Source: Amyelois transitella
Taxonomy: Eukaryota; Arthropoda; Insecta; Lepidoptera; Pyralidae
DNA length: 64,000 bases
Assembly (NCBI RefSeq): GCF_032362555.1
Contig: NC_083509.1
Span: 7,153,001 to 7,217,000 of the forward strand
Reading direction: 5' to 3'
The position numbers and the translations under genes are program-made. The notes under the pieces are model-generated. The model did no database searches. It saw only the letters and a list, made by a program, of their open reading frames with translations, and was not told where the DNA came from. Position 1 is the stretch's first letter. Each line of letters begins with the position of its first letter. This document shows positions 1 to 10,777 of this stretch, one piece after another.

Positions 1-439
1 TGTGGAGCACGGAGAAGGATATTACCTTAGGTACCTTTCATCACAGTTAAAACTAAAGTTTCCGCGGAATTTGCGAAAAACCTGTAGTCTAATGTTGGTG
101 CCGCTAATATCTCGCGAGCGAAGTTGCTGGTAAAATCTAGGGAGTCCTAACCACGAGAGACCTTTTAAAAATTAAGAGCAAACAACGGAATATAATATTA
201 GAGATGAGTCCAATAATTAAGAGCCACGAAAATAGTGCACCCACCACGTAAATAAAGGAAGATCTTCATAATTTGATTCTACATATGTATCTATGTTTTC
301 TTATACTCGTAACCACCACATTAAATTAATAATAAAACAACTTTAAATGTAATTAATCGTTTATTATTTGAATAAAATAGCTAAATAGTAGGTACATCAT
401 TTTTAAGATATATCACCTGGACATATAAAAAGAGTTAGG
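1..439. other. Left-edge non-coding stretch
   Basis: I see no coding potential, RNA gene or recognisable repeat here. It is AT-rich with no reading frame longer than about 60 codons. It is probably intergenic flank of the repeat that starts near 440. Confidence 0.4.
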
Positions 440-605
440 TATCCCACCTCAGAGGAAGTAAAGCCTCGCTGTAAAATACTGAAAGGTCACGTTCAACTAT
501 GGCTAAGTGATAGAATAGAAGAAGGTTGAAAACCCACAACTTAAAAGAAGAATCCCAAGTTTTTTAGCCTTTCCCTTGATGACTTGTTTGACAATCTGCA
601 TGGGA
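440..605 (-). repeat. Old RTE-type short repeat, split by the LTR element
   Basis: This stretch aligns, with much decay, to the short repeat found many times in this window. Shared blocks are the TGAAAGGCCACGTTCA-like segment near 478, the AAGAAGAATCCCAAGT block near 545, and the CATGGGAAA block just before the LTR. The copy resumes on the far side of the LTR element at 10778, so it was present before that insertion. Confidence 0.6.
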
Positions 606-609
606 AAAC

Positions 610-751
610 TGTGAGGTTAGACTAAGTACCTATTTAATCTTCTATTATGTTAATCTTTGTACCACCTATATAATTGTGTTATTCCTTCAAATATAGTAGT
701 ATTATTCGAGCATTCACTCGTTTCATTTACCTGACTACGTCACACCCTTAT
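610..751 (+). repeat. 5' long terminal repeat
   Basis: 142 bp beginning TGTGAGGTTAG and ending CACACCCTTAT. It matches 10632-10773 at every base I compared. It is preceded by AAAC, which recurs directly after the other LTR. This is short for a gypsy-type LTR. Confidence 0.93.
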
Positions 752-752
752 A

Positions 753-765
753 TGGCGACCCTGCC
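753..765 (+). other. Primer-binding site
   Basis: TGGCGACCCTGCC begins one base after the 5' LTR. A TGG start is the complement of a tRNA 3' CCA end. TGGCGACC is the opening reported for mdg1/412-type elements that prime from an arginine tRNA; assigning that tRNA here is inference. Confidence 0.6.
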
Positions 766-903
766 TATGGAATCTTCCACCGCGCCGCGAATTTGAGACG
801 TTACTCGTGTAATCGTTAATAAGGACAATGGAAAAGTACCAGTTCTATCTTTGTTTCGGACTAAACGCTAGTGTACACGTGAATAAAAAATTTCACAAAA
901 ATA

Positions 904-1203
904 ATGGGCTCCCCACAGTCTAAAGAAGAAACCCTGGTCATCCAGAATGCTGCGGCTGGCGATAATAAAGCAACTACAGAACAAATTCGTTTTCATATGA
1001 GCACTACAAATATTATCCTGTGTGTTATCCTGTTAATTATACTGTGTGGCGTGCTGTTCTTCATATATCGACTATATAGAAAATGCCATAGAAAATGGAT
1101 TGTTAAGGAGATAAATCGGGCGACTATAAGAAGATCACTTTTCCGGCGACAGTTGGAAGACCTTAACCCACCCCAAAAAATCTATTCAAAAGAAATGGTG
1201 TAA
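904..1203 (+). CDS. Small membrane protein frame upstream of gag (LTR element)
   Basis: This 99-residue frame lies between the primer site and gag of the LTR element. The protein starts MGSPQSKEE, which fits an N-myristoylation signal (Gly2, Ser at position 6). A strongly hydrophobic stretch at about residues 34-56 (NIILCVILLIILCGVLFFIY) is followed by a basic tail rich in Arg and Lys, so a single-span membrane protein with its N-terminus on the lipid surface is a plausible reading. An A-rich leader of about 380 bases separates it from gag. I do not recognise it as a standard gag, pol or env product; I have a general memory of similar frames in other lepidopteran gypsy elements but cannot confirm it. 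Its role is unknown. Confidence 0.6.
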   Translation: MGSPQSKEETLVIQNAAAGDNKATTEQIRFHMSTTNIILCVILLIILCGVLFFIYRLYRKCHRKWIVKEINRATIRRSLFRRQLEDLNPPQKIYSKEMV

Positions 1204-1586
1204 AAAATAAATAAAAATAAAAGTGCATAAATATATTTCAAAAGTGAAAATTTATTATATAAAAATAAATATTAAAAAAAAAAAAGTGAAAATAATAAAA
1301 TACAATAATCTACTTAAAAAAAAAAAAAAAAAGTATCTTAAATATATAATCAAATATCCTAATAATAATTTTATGTACGAGATATAGGTCACCGGTAAGG
1401 AATGCAGCGACTTTCCATATACGGACGGACGGATGATGCACTGTGACTGAACTTTGGACTTGATAGTGTTAATTGTAATCGCGATTATATTTTAAAGTCT
1501 ATTTTTATTTATTTTTTAATGTGTTATGTTCTTTATGTGCACAGGTACAAGAATATTTTACTCTACGTTATGGTGGTAAGTGACTA

Positions 1587-2783
1587 ATGGAAACTATTAT
1601 ATCATTGTATGAGGAATTAAAGAAAATTAGAGTATATTTAATTAAATTAGGAGCCAGTCGAAGAACGGAAAAAGTGTTAGTAAACAAATTAAATGAGATT
1701 AATGCAATCTATGAGAAATATGAGACGTGGCTGATAGGTTTTGAAGAAAAACTTAAGAGAAAATATTATAGTTCGGATGATATTATATTAATCAAAAATT
1801 ATTGTAGTCGATTTTTAGAGTTACATGAAAATATTTTAGTGTTGTGTAATAGTGATAAGCCGAAGTCATCGTTCAACATGAATTCTTTTGATTTAAAAAC
1901 GGCGTTAAATCTTTTACCTATTATGACAAATGAGGAGTCGAATACAAAACAGTTGATTGATAACATTGAATATTATAATACTTTATTGAAAGAAGATACA
2001 TGTAAACAAAATTTAATTAATTTCGTATTAAAAAGTAGGCTTTCTCCTGAAGCTAAGTTAAAATTAAAATCAAAATATGAATCAGTTAATGAGTTAATTA
2101 TTGATATGAGAAATGTATTATTGTGTAAGAAAGCTGCAACGGCAATACAAAATAAATTACAAAAAATTAGACAAAATGACTTGTCAATTGCTGACTATGG
2201 TAAAGAAATAACGGAACTATTTGTTGATTTAACGATAACGCAAGCTGACGGGAATGATCAATGCTATAAAATATTAAAACCTATTAATGAAAAAATGGCT
2301 GTTAAGCAATTTGCTGACGGCTTGCGTAATCGTCGACTTAGTACGATTATTTCTGCCAGGAATTATAGTTCACTTAAAGATGCTGTACAGGCAGCCCAAG
2401 ATGAAGAAGTATCAATTCCTTCAACATCTGGAGAAATCATGGGTATGTACAAGAAACCATACCATAATAAATATTTCAACAATGGTTCAAATTATTATAG
2501 AAGCTGGCGTGGAGGACGTTGCCGCTATCCTGTACATAGAGGAAGAGCTCGAGGACAGCAAGCAGCTCATCTAGCTTCTCGAGGACAAGGGTCACGAGGT
2601 CAGTACACGCGAGGAAGTAGCGGAGGTCCACAGCAGAGAGGTAAATTTTTTAATTCAACTAGAGGAAATCAAGGGATGCGTAATAATCGTAATATTCATT
2701 TAATGCATGATAATGATAATAATAATTTCGAAAAATTTGAAGAGTCAGAACTTTCTTTGAATCAGTTTTTTCGTGAGGAATAG
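1587..2783 (+). CDS. gag: Gag-like structural protein (LTR element)
   Basis: A 398-residue frame in the gag position. The first ~270 residues are Lys/Glu-rich and mostly helical in composition, as expected of a capsid-type Gag. From about residue 300 to 375 the chain is rich in RG and RGG steps (for example GRARGQ, RGSRGQ, RGNQG), a nucleic-acid-binding tail in place of the Cys-His zinc knuckle of most retroelements. This arrangement is known in mdg1/412-type elements. Its end overlaps the start of pol by 11 bases in another frame, which fits the frameshifting these elements use to make Gag-Pol. The identification is from position and composition, not from recognised capsid residues. Confidence 0.75.
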   Translation: METIISLYEELKKIRVYLIKLGASRRTEKVLVNKLNEINAIYEKYETWLIGFEEKLKRKYYSSDDIILIKNYCSRFLELHENILVLCNSDKPKSSFNMNSFDLKTALNLLPIMTNEESNTKQLIDNIEYYNTLLKEDTCKQNLINFVLKSRLSPEAKLKLKSKYESVNELIIDMRNVLLCKKAATAIQNKLQKIRQNDLSIADYGKEITELFVDLTITQADGNDQCYKILKPINEKMAVKQFADGLRNRRLSTIISARNYSSLKDAVQAAQDEEVSIPSTSGEIMGMYKKPYHNKYFNNGSNYYRSWRGGRCRYPVHRGRARGQQAAHLASRGQGSRGQYTRGSSGGPQQRGKFFNSTRGNQGMRNNRNIHLMHDNDNNNFEKFEESELSLNQFFREE

Positions 2784-5700
2784 TGAAAAATTTATTTTAG
2801 CCAGTGATAGTAATTGTTATATTTCTTTACTTTCATCATCATGTAATAATTATAACAAAAAATATTTTTTAGTAGATTCTGGAGCATCAATATCGGCATG
2901 TACGTATAAACATGCTATAGAATGTAACATTCCAATCCATAAGGAGAATGTAACAATCAACGGTTTAGGTGGAAGTGTACAAGCAATAGGATACTTATTT
3001 TTACCATTAACTTTTAATAATGAAACATTCAATCATAAGTTTTTTGTTTTTCAAAATTTACCAATTAAAGGAAGTGGAATTTTAGGCCGTGATTTATTAA
3101 ATAGATGCAAAGCTCAATTAGACTTCAGTAAAAATACTTTGACATTATTTATTAATTCGAAAATTACTTTACCTTTAATAAATACATGTAATGTTATTTT
3201 TGAGATCCCAGCTAGAAGCGAGTCAATACATTTTATACATACGGACATTAATGAAGATTGTGTCATATTATCTCAAGAAATAAAACATGGTATATTTTTA
3301 GCAAGTTCCATATGTTCACCAAAAGATGGATTGATTCCTGTTAGAATACTTAATGTTACTGAAAATGATGTTCAACTCACAGAAATAAATCCAAAAATTG
3401 ATAAAGTTAGTAACTATAATATTTGTGAATTTGAAAAGTCAACGACCGATTCAAATAGAGTGAAAAAACTTTTCTCATTAATGAAATTGCAACATTTAAA
3501 TATTGAGGAACAAAAAACTATTGAGAACATTTGCGCTAAATATTCAGATATATTTTACCTCCCTGGTGATAAATTAAGTACTACTGATGTATACACACAT
3601 ACTATTTCTGTCAAACCTAATACAAATCCAATCTTTTCAAAACAATATCGTTTGCCATACTCTCAAAAGGACGAAATTAAACGCCAAATTGATAAAATGT
3701 TAGAGGAAGGGATAATTGAACCTAGCAAGAGCGATTGGTCTAGTCCAATACTGTTAGTACCTAAAAAATCAGATTCAACAGGAGACAAAAAATGGAGGCT
3801 TGTCGTAGATTATAGGAAATTGAATAATCAGATTGAAGACGATAAATTCCCACTACCAGATATTACTGAAATTCTGGACTCGTTGTCAGGTAGCATTTAT
3901 TTCACACATTTAGACTTGCATCAAGGATACTATAATGTTAATTTAGATGAAAACAGTAGAAAATTTACAGCTTTCCATTCAGGACAGTATCAGATGACAC
4001 GTATGCCAATGGGACTTAAAACTAGCCCAAGTTCATTTTCCAGAATGATTACATTGGCAATGGCTGGTCTAAATTATGAAAAATGTCTAATTTATTTAGA
4101 TGACTTAATTGTTTTTGGCCGTAATTTAACAATTCATAATAAAAATTTACAAGATGTTTTTGAAAGATTACGTCAGGTCAATTTAAAATTGAACCCAGTA
4201 AAATGCGATTTTCTTAAAAAAGAAATTTTGTATTTAGGTCATGTGATTTCTAATGAAGGTATAATGCCGGATCCTGCAAAAATATCTGCAGTACAAAATT
4301 ATCCAGTTCCTACAAATTCAGACGAAGTAAAAAGATTTGTAGCTTTCACGAATTACTATAGAAAATTCATACCAAAATTTGCAGAAATCGCATATCCTTT
4401 AAATAAATTAACTAGAAAAGGCGTACCATTTGAATGGAATACCGAAAGTCAAAACTCTTTTGAAAAACTAAAAGAACTACTAATAAGCCCACCTGTGTTA
4501 CAGTATCCCGATTTTTCGGAACAAAATAAATTTATAGTACAAACTGATGCTTCAAATAATGCTATAGGAGCAATTTTATCAAACAAAAATGGACGACCAA
4601 TAGCTTATGCTAGTAGGAGCTTAAATAAAGGTGAAAAGAATTATCCAGTGATAGAAAAAGAATTGCTAGCAATAGTATGGGCTGTGAAGTATTTTCGTCC
4701 ATATTTATATGGACGCCCATTTAAAATACTGACAGACCATAAACCACTAGTATACTTGTTCAATATGAGAGATCCTTCGAGTAGGCTCATGAAATTTAGA
4801 ATCATATTAGAGGAATATAATTTTGAAGTAGAATATGTTAAAGGTTCTGAAAATGCAGCTGCAGATGCATTGTCTAGAATCACATTAAATGATTTAAAAG
4901 AAATGCACGAAAGTGTTATTAATGTTATGACAAGAGCGGGCGCAAGAAAATTAAATAAACTAGATTCATCGGTAGATATGGATGCTTTAGACTTGAGGCC
5001 TGATCAACCAAAGGTCGTAAGTACCCATATAAGACCGAAAGAATCAGTAGAATTAAAACTTATTGATATTAAGGGACTAAAACAATTTAAAAAAGAGGGA
5101 ATTATCACAAAAGAAAATAAAATATTATGCTATATTGAAAGTAAAAGAACAATTTATGTGAAATTTCTAGATTAATAAGAATAAGATAATTTTTGTAATT
5201 TATTAAAGTTAGAAGAAATATACATATTAAAGAGTAAAGATAATGAAATTTTTATAGAAAAATTATTAGATAAAATAAAAAACGATAAGAATAGGTCCGG
5301 ACCGCGTATATGTATTTTAAGTAATGTAAAAAGAATTGAGAATAAACATGATAGAAAAATAATTTTAAATGATTTTCATCTCTTGCCTAGCAGTGGCCAT
5401 GCTGGTATGAGAAGAATGTCAAACAACATAAAGAAATATTATTTCTGGCCTGGTATTGATAAAGATGTTAGAGAATTTGTAAAACGTTGCGACAGTTGTC
5501 AACGTCAAAAACATTCAATACCAAAGAAAGAACCAATGGAAATTACTAGTACAGCGCATACTGCATTTGAAAAAGTATTCTTAGATCTTGTTGGTCCTTT
5601 GGAAAGAGATAATGATAATTATTCTTATATACTAACGTGTCAATGCGAACTGACAAAATATGTAGAAGGTTATCCCTTAATTTCCAAAAAAGCTGATGAA

Positions 5701-6180
5701 GTAGCAAGATCGTTTGTTAATAATTTTATTCTCAGGTATGGTGTGCCAAAATGTATAGCTACAGATAGAGGGAAGGAGTTTTTATCAGAAATTTTTCAAG
5801 AGGTATGTAAATTATTAAATATTAAACAACTCAACTCAACAGCCCACCATCACGAGTCCATAGGAGCTCTGGAAGTCACTCACAAACATTTGAATGCGTT
5901 TCTACGTATTCAAACAGAGAATCACCCGGAGATGTGGAGTAAGTGGATTCCTTTTTGGTGTTTCTCTTACAATACAGGAGTTCATACTGAAACAGATTTC
6001 ACCCCGTACGAGTTGGTGTTTGGTAAGAAATGTTCTCTCCCTAGTAATCTGACAAATGATGTAGAACCTCTTTATAATTATGAGAGCTATCCACATGAAT
6101 TGAAATACCGTTTGCAACTTTCTCAAAAAGAGGCTAGAAATAATTTGTTAAGAAGTAAGATAAATAGAAAGTATGTGTAT
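2773..6180 (+). pseudogene. pol: pol region: protease, RT, RNase H, integrase (broken)
   Basis: Domains appear in Ty3/gypsy order. An aspartic protease has the VDSGAS motif near 2875. Reverse transcriptase has LPYSQKDEIKRQ near 3650, the FTHLDLHQGYY motif near 3905 and the YLDD catalytic site near 4096. RNase H has QTDASNNAIGA near 4540 and ADALSR near 4863. Integrase has an HHCC-type zinc domain near 5395-5515 and core residues in VFLDLVGPL and TDRGKEF. The left part of pol ends at 6180, where a Harbinger transposon entered. A small remnant of the C-terminal end lies at 10356-10545. The copy is non-functional as it stands. Confidence 0.88.
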
Positions 6181-6286
6181 GGGCGTGGACCCATGTCTAC
6201 GGTGCGGCGCCGTTTGCCGTGCAACGGTACGGCACCGCCGCCGGCAGATGGCGCGGCGCCGTGCCGCGCCACGGCGTCGTGTACCG
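6181..6286 (+). repeat. Harbinger left terminal inverted repeat
   Basis: 106 bp starting GGGCGTGGACCCATGTCTAC. It is the exact reverse complement of 9026-9131. It is very GC-rich (GGCGCCG, CGGCGCC and similar), in sharp contrast to the AT-rich surroundings. Confidence 0.95.
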
Positions 6287-6332
6287 GCACGTACACGCTC
6301 AGCACTTATACCAAAATTAGTTTTGGCTTGTT

Positions 6333-8622
6333 ATGGACCGCAAAAGACGTATCCTGCTCCTGTTGCTGTTAAGACGTCGACGAATGAAGAAAAAACGAAA
6401 TCAAAGAAAATATTGGGTAAATCCATACCTTTCTATAATGAACCATGATGGAGATCATTTTAAGAGGAAATATGAAGCGTTGAAAATATGTGGTGATGAC
6501 AAATTTTACGAATATTTTAGAATGTCTATATCAAGTTTTGAAGAACTGCTAACCAAAATAGCGCCTCGTATACAGAAGAAATACGTGTTCAGGAAACCTG
6601 TTGGGCCCATGGAAATGCTAGGCTTAACTATAAGGTAAAAAAAAGAAATTTATTTCAACTTATTTACATATTCTAATCATAGAAATATTTTCTTTGATGT
6701 ATTCATACGTATGTATTAGCTAGGTCTGTGTTTTGTGTCAATCCGCCAAGCCTTTTAAAATTGCTAACTCGTCAAGTGGTCCTTTTTGCAGAATTTAAAT
6801 AAAACAATCAAGTTCACGCATTTAAACAAATGTATATTTTTTACTTCTTTTCGCAACCATAATATTGTAATCTTTGTATCAATAACAATCAAACAAAAAA
6901 AAATCAACAAAGAAGAAAATCAATAAAAAAACCGTTTTCTTACAAAATTATAATATAAATCAGTAATAATGTAATCTTTTTCGTATTTATTATGATTTAA
7001 GAAAAATCGTATTCGGATTCCAGTGTATCTGTGGTATTAGACATGATGTCTTCCAAAGTTGAGACTGGTGATGTTTCGCGACGATTTATACTAATTGGGT
7101 TTGATGAATTACAAGCTGTTTGATAGTTAGTTTCATAAGACATTGTAGCTTGTGGTTGTTGGGCAGTTTGGTTATAGTTAGCGTCGTAAGATGTTGCTGT
7201 CTGGTACCCGCTATATGACTGGAATGGTGATTGATGGAAATCTGTTAAAATCTTTAAAACCCCGCTTTGAAATAGCAAGGTCTGGTGGTCATTTAACTTG
7301 TTGAGAGACGGTAAAATGGCTTTAAAAAATGACAGGTGTCGATTTTCAGAAGCAGCTAAAGTTTCGACGATTTGCTTCTCAAATTCATCGCAACTTGGTT
7401 TTCGTTTTAGCGTAGTTTTTCTGTAGGGTTGATATCTTGACCTTGTGTTCGGAGTTTGAGATTCTTCTTCTATACTATCTTCAGTTAAATTTGGTGCATT
7501 TTTTTGTAAAAACATGAGTGAGTTGTCTATACAAATGATATTCTTTTATACGTTTAGCACCAGCTCCAGATTTCTTTGAAAGTTCTACCTTCTTTGTATA
7601 TTTGAAAAAATTATCCTTAATGTTAGTCCATTTTTTTATGACGTCATTACCTGTAACAATCGTTATAAAAATAGAACTGATAATAAAATTGCTTTTATAA
7701 TGGTCTGTAAAATTTTAAGAAATGTTTCTTTTGCAGATTTTTGGCAACAGGGAATTCATTCAGAGATATGGAATTCACAGATTATCGTGGAAAATCTACA
7801 ATTGGAAAAATTGTACGAGATGTTTGTCGTGCTATATGGGACATTCTTTTAAGTGAAAGTATACCGAAAATATCCGAAGAGCGAATTGAAAAAATAGCTA
7901 AGGATTTTGACGTAAAAACAAATTTCCCGAATTGCATGGGGGCATTGGACGGGAAACACATCCGAATATGTAGTCCTGCCCACAGTGGGTCCCTTTTTTT
8001 TAACTATAAAAGTTTTAACTCTATAGTCTTGCTGGCACTGGTGGATTCTAAGTATAGATTTGTATATGTTGATATAGGATCGTATGGAAAGGAATGTGAT
8101 TCCACCATTTTCCACAATTCAAAACTATACGAATTATTATTGCAAAATCGACTTCCCATACCAGCGCCAAAGCCTTTACCGGGGCTCCAAAATTCAGTTC
8201 CCTATGTTTTTATCGCTGATGAAGGCCTACCGTTACTTAACAATCTAATTCGTCCATACCCAGGGAAGCATCTCAGAGAAGAACAAAGGGTTTTCAACTA
8301 TCGTTTGAGTCGAGCAAGAAGATATGTCGAGTGTGCTTTTGGTATTTTCGCAAATAAATGGCGAGTATTTCATCGGCCCTTAAATGTTCAATATAATTTT
8401 GCGACCGACATTATCAAAGCATGTTGTGTTTTACACAATTTTGTTGTAAGTCGAGATGGAGTTAGAAAATCAGAGGAGTTATATATTGACGACTGTTTTT
8501 TGAACCTTCCACAAACAGCAGATGACGTTTCCTTAACAAATCCTGTCAATATAAGAGACGAATTTTGTAAATACTTTAATAGTGATGTCGGTGCGCTTAG
8601 TTGGCAACTAAGCAAAATATAA
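6333..8622 (+). CDS. Harbinger transposase (HARBI1-like, DDE_Tnp_4 nuclease)
   Basis: Two exons, 6333-6634 and 7737-8622, joined by GTAAAA/TTTGCAG splice sites in matching phase, give 395 residues. The enzyme would cut and rejoin the element at its inverted repeats. Exon 1 is a basic N-terminus followed by a helical segment (FRMSISSFEELLTKI). Exon 2 carries the nuclease: GALDGKHIRI with the first catalytic Asp, YVDIGSYGKECDSTIF containing the second Asp region, and LSRARRYVECAFGIFANKW with the catalytic Glu. All key acidic residues are present and both exons are open, so the transposase may be intact. Family HARBI1-like proteins run about 350-400 residues. Residue roles are from family knowledge. 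Confidence 0.9.
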
Positions 8623-8973
8623 CTAAAGTTGGGTCACGGATCGAACCCACCAAATGTATTGAGTGTGTGTAAATGGCAAGTTCATAATAATACTAAGCAT
8701 TAATGCATTGATTTCACTTTGATGTTTATTGTATTCACTTTATTAAGTTAAAAAGATAAATAAATAGGTAGGTATATACTCACCGAGTTTCGTTTTTTCT
8801 TTATTGTCCATGCTGTCGAATGATGGAAAAATATTTAGGCAGACATCTTTCCACCCTTCTGTTTTTAAATTTTTATTCTTATAATCCTCCTTTGACTTGT
8901 CCCAGAGAACGGGACGTGCTTCCACTAGTGAAATCAAAAAGTCTAAATCTAAATCGTCCGCCATTTTATGCAA
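6997..8973 (-). pseudogene. Harbinger accessory MADF/BESS DNA-binding protein, frame-disrupted
   Basis: This is the second Harbinger gene, transcribed against the transposase. Exon 1 (8973-8784) encodes the start of a MADF domain (LDFLISLVEARPVLWDK, then EGWKDVCLNIF) and ends at a GTGAGT donor. Exon 2 opens after TTACAG at 7650 and continues the MADF domain in phase (VIKKWTNIKDNFFKY, then KEYHLYRQLTH). The downstream frame (7515-6997) carries a BESS-like segment (HLSFFKAILPSLNKLNDHQ) and a Gln/Tyr/Ser-rich tail. The two parts of exon 2 lie in different frames, offset by one base near 7510-7520, so this copy probably cannot make the full protein. In the family this partner imports the transposase and helps bind DNA. 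Confidence 0.8.
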
Positions 8974-9025
8974 AAAAAATTACCACGTGCGCACTATGCA
9001 ACTGACAACACAATAATGAGCACGT

Positions 9026-9131
9026 CGGTACACGACGCCGTGGCGCGGCACGGCGCCGCGCCATCTGCCGGCGGCGGTGCCGTACCGTTGCACGGCAAAC
9101 GGCGCCGCACCGTAGACATGGGTCCACGCCC
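9026..9131 (-). repeat. Harbinger right terminal inverted repeat
   Basis: Exact reverse complement of 6181-6286, followed by the TAT target duplication at 9132-9134. Confidence 0.95.
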
Positions 9132-9149
9132 TATGACAAAAATATTAAT

Positions 9150-10355
9150 GGGTGAAAATCATTTTAAACGACCATTGTCACAAAAATGAAACAAAAATGA
9201 AATCATAACAAAAATGAAAATCGTAACAAAAAATAACAAAAATGAAATTATTAGGGTCTCTTCACAATTCGCATAAATAATACAGACATACTATAGGTAC
9301 CTAAATAATTATTTTTATTGATTGATTTTAATCTTAATTTTTCGAATTTTTGTGGATCCTGGTCTTTTAATCGTTGTCTGTATAGTCGTTGACGTTCAGC
9401 TGCTGACATCGGCATTCTAAAAAGATAAAATAAATCAGGTAAAAAAGTTTATAGGTTAATATAACTTACCGCCATTTTAAAAATAAAAAAATACCAAAAT
9501 CAGCTTCTTATTGCTGTGTGGATGCGGTTTTCTTTCATTTTTGTTATATCATTTTTGTGACGTTACAAAAAAAAGTAACGAAACATAACAAAAATGAAAA
9601 GATATTGTGCTTTGAATATAATCTCAAATATTTTTAATGAAACAGGAGTTGCAATAAGTTAAAGAACCTTCAACCTTAATAATAGTCGACAATGGTTGTC
9701 TATAAATCAATAACTAAAATTATGTATTCGCTTACCTGTATTGTTTGTTAAAAAAAACAAAGCTGATCAATTGAAATTGGAATTTTCACGAAGAATAAGG
9801 AAACACGCCTGCACACACTTTTACATATGATGACAAAATGACCGAACCAAATAGCTTCTAGCGTCCGCATTGGCTACTCGTAGAGCAGGTGTTGACAATT
9901 ACAAATATCAAATATTACCAAAATTTCGTCGTGATAAAAATGAATAATAAAATGGAAGATAATTATAGACATCAATTTAAAAACTAATATTTATTATAAA
10001 AATATATATAAATGTAATTAGCTTTACCTGATATCAATTACAAATCATAATATATACCGAAAAAAAACCAATTGTTTTAATATCGTTACTAGAATTTTTA
10101 TTCGGTTGTATTTTGTAACGCAAGTCGTGAATAGGACAAAATATTTTGTATGGAGAAAATTTCGGTTCGGTGTGAAAAAAGAAGGATATTATTAAATACT
10201 AGTACAAAAATACAATAAATTATATTTATAAGGCTAGGCAAGGTATAATTCTATAGTTGTATGTATTCGTTGCAGTAGAATTGATCATATTTTCTTAAAT
10301 ATAGCATGAGGACAAATTTTTATGTCGAAATGGTCGTTTAAAATGATTTTCACCC
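9150..10355. mobile_element. Unclassified inverted-repeat DNA element, ~1.2 kb
   Basis: Both ends carry the same inverted sequence starting GGGTGAAAATCATTTTAA (about 27 bp matched), and TAAT flanks each side (9146-9149 and 10356-10359). It sits 15 bases from the Harbinger end, also within the integrase part of the LTR element. AACAAAAATGA-type repeats occur several times just inside the left end (9175-9245) and again near 9540-9600, like subterminal transposase-binding sites. The only coding trace is a short basic frame on -. A 4-bp TAAT duplication with GGG termini does not let me name a superfamily. It is likely non-autonomous. Confidence 0.75.
9251..9415 (-). CDS. Short basic frame in the unclassified element
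   Basis: A 54-codon frame beginning MPMSAAERQRLYRQRLK. It follows a plausible acceptor (CTTTTTAG) and there is an ATGGCG exon stub with a GTAAGT donor upstream near 9475. Short AERQRxYRxRL motifs open various insect DNA-transposon proteins, so this may be the N-terminal remnant of a lost transposase gene. I do not recognise the family and the frame may be non-functional. Confidence 0.35.
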   Translation of the reverse strand: MPMSAAERQRLYRQRLKDQDPQKFEKLRLKSINKNNYLGTYSMSVLFMRIVKRP

Positions 10356-10631
10356 TAATCCTGTAAGCTATAAGGAAAATGATTTAATTTTAGTAAAAAA
10401 TAATACACCTAGTAATAAATTAGATAATATATATTTAGGCCCTTATAAAGTTATTAAGGACATACCACCAAACGTAGAGATAATAAATAAGTATGGTAAA
10501 ATAGACATTGTACATAAAAACCGTACAAAACCTTATTATAAAACGTAAAAAATAGATTATATTTTATCAATTTGACTGTAAAAAAAAAATATATTATATA
10601 AATTCATTTTTTTTTTCAATAAGTGCGGTGA
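10356..10631 (+). pseudogene. pol C-terminal remnant and 3' untranslated part of the LTR element
   Basis: The stretch to about 10545 reads as the basic C-terminal end of a gypsy integrase (YLGPYKVIKD and RTKPYYKT motifs) and is cut off from the rest of pol by the two nested transposons. An A/T-rich non-coding stretch then leads to the 3' LTR. The bases just before that LTR (AAGTGCGGTGA) may be the polypurine tract. Confidence 0.65.
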
Positions 10632-10773
10632 TGTGAGGTTAGACTAAGTACCTATTTAATCTTCTATTATGTTAATCTTTGTACCACCTATATAATTGTG
10701 TTATTCCTTCAAATATAGTAGTATTATTCGAGCATTCACTCGTTTCATTTACCTGACTACGTCACACCCTTAT
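10632..10773 (+). repeat. 3' long terminal repeat
   Basis: 142 bp identical to 610-751, followed by the AAAC target duplication at 10774-10777. Confidence 0.93.
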
Positions 10774-10777
10774 AAAC

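Larger units (their letters stand above)
6181..9131 (+). mobile_element. PIF/Harbinger DNA transposon
   Basis: A 2,951-bp element bounded by perfect 106-bp terminal inverted repeats and a 3-bp direct repeat TAT (6178-6180 and 9132-9134). Three-base target duplications are the rule for PIF/Harbinger, usually TWA. It carries the two genes typical of the superfamily: a DDE transposase on + and a MADF/BESS DNA-binding partner on -. It lies inside the integrase part of the LTR element and is therefore younger than it. The perfect inverted repeats fit a recent arrival, though the partner gene carries a frame change. Confidence 0.93.
610..10773 (+). mobile_element. Ty3/gypsy LTR retrotransposon, mdg1/412-like, carrying two nested DNA transposons
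   Basis: Two identical 142-bp LTRs bound the element, flanked by a 4-bp direct repeat AAAC (606-609 and 10774-10777). Inside lie, in order, a tRNA-type primer site, a small membrane-protein frame, gag, and pol with protease, reverse transcriptase, RNase H and integrase. The copy is broken: two large DNA elements sit in the integrase part, and about one further interruption is seen in pol. Without the nested elements and their target duplications it is about 6.0 kb. Identical LTRs point to recent insertion, yet there has been time for two later transposons to land in it. I see no envelope gene. The mdg1/412 assignment rests on the RGG-rich Gag without zinc knuckles, the TGGCGACC primer site and the pol motifs; it is an inference from family knowledge. 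Confidence 0.9.

Noticed and set aside
610-10773. Envelope gene that would make the LTR element an errantivirus
   Set aside because: No env-like frame with signal peptide, furin site and fusion segment lies between pol and the 3' LTR; the space is taken by nested DNA elements.
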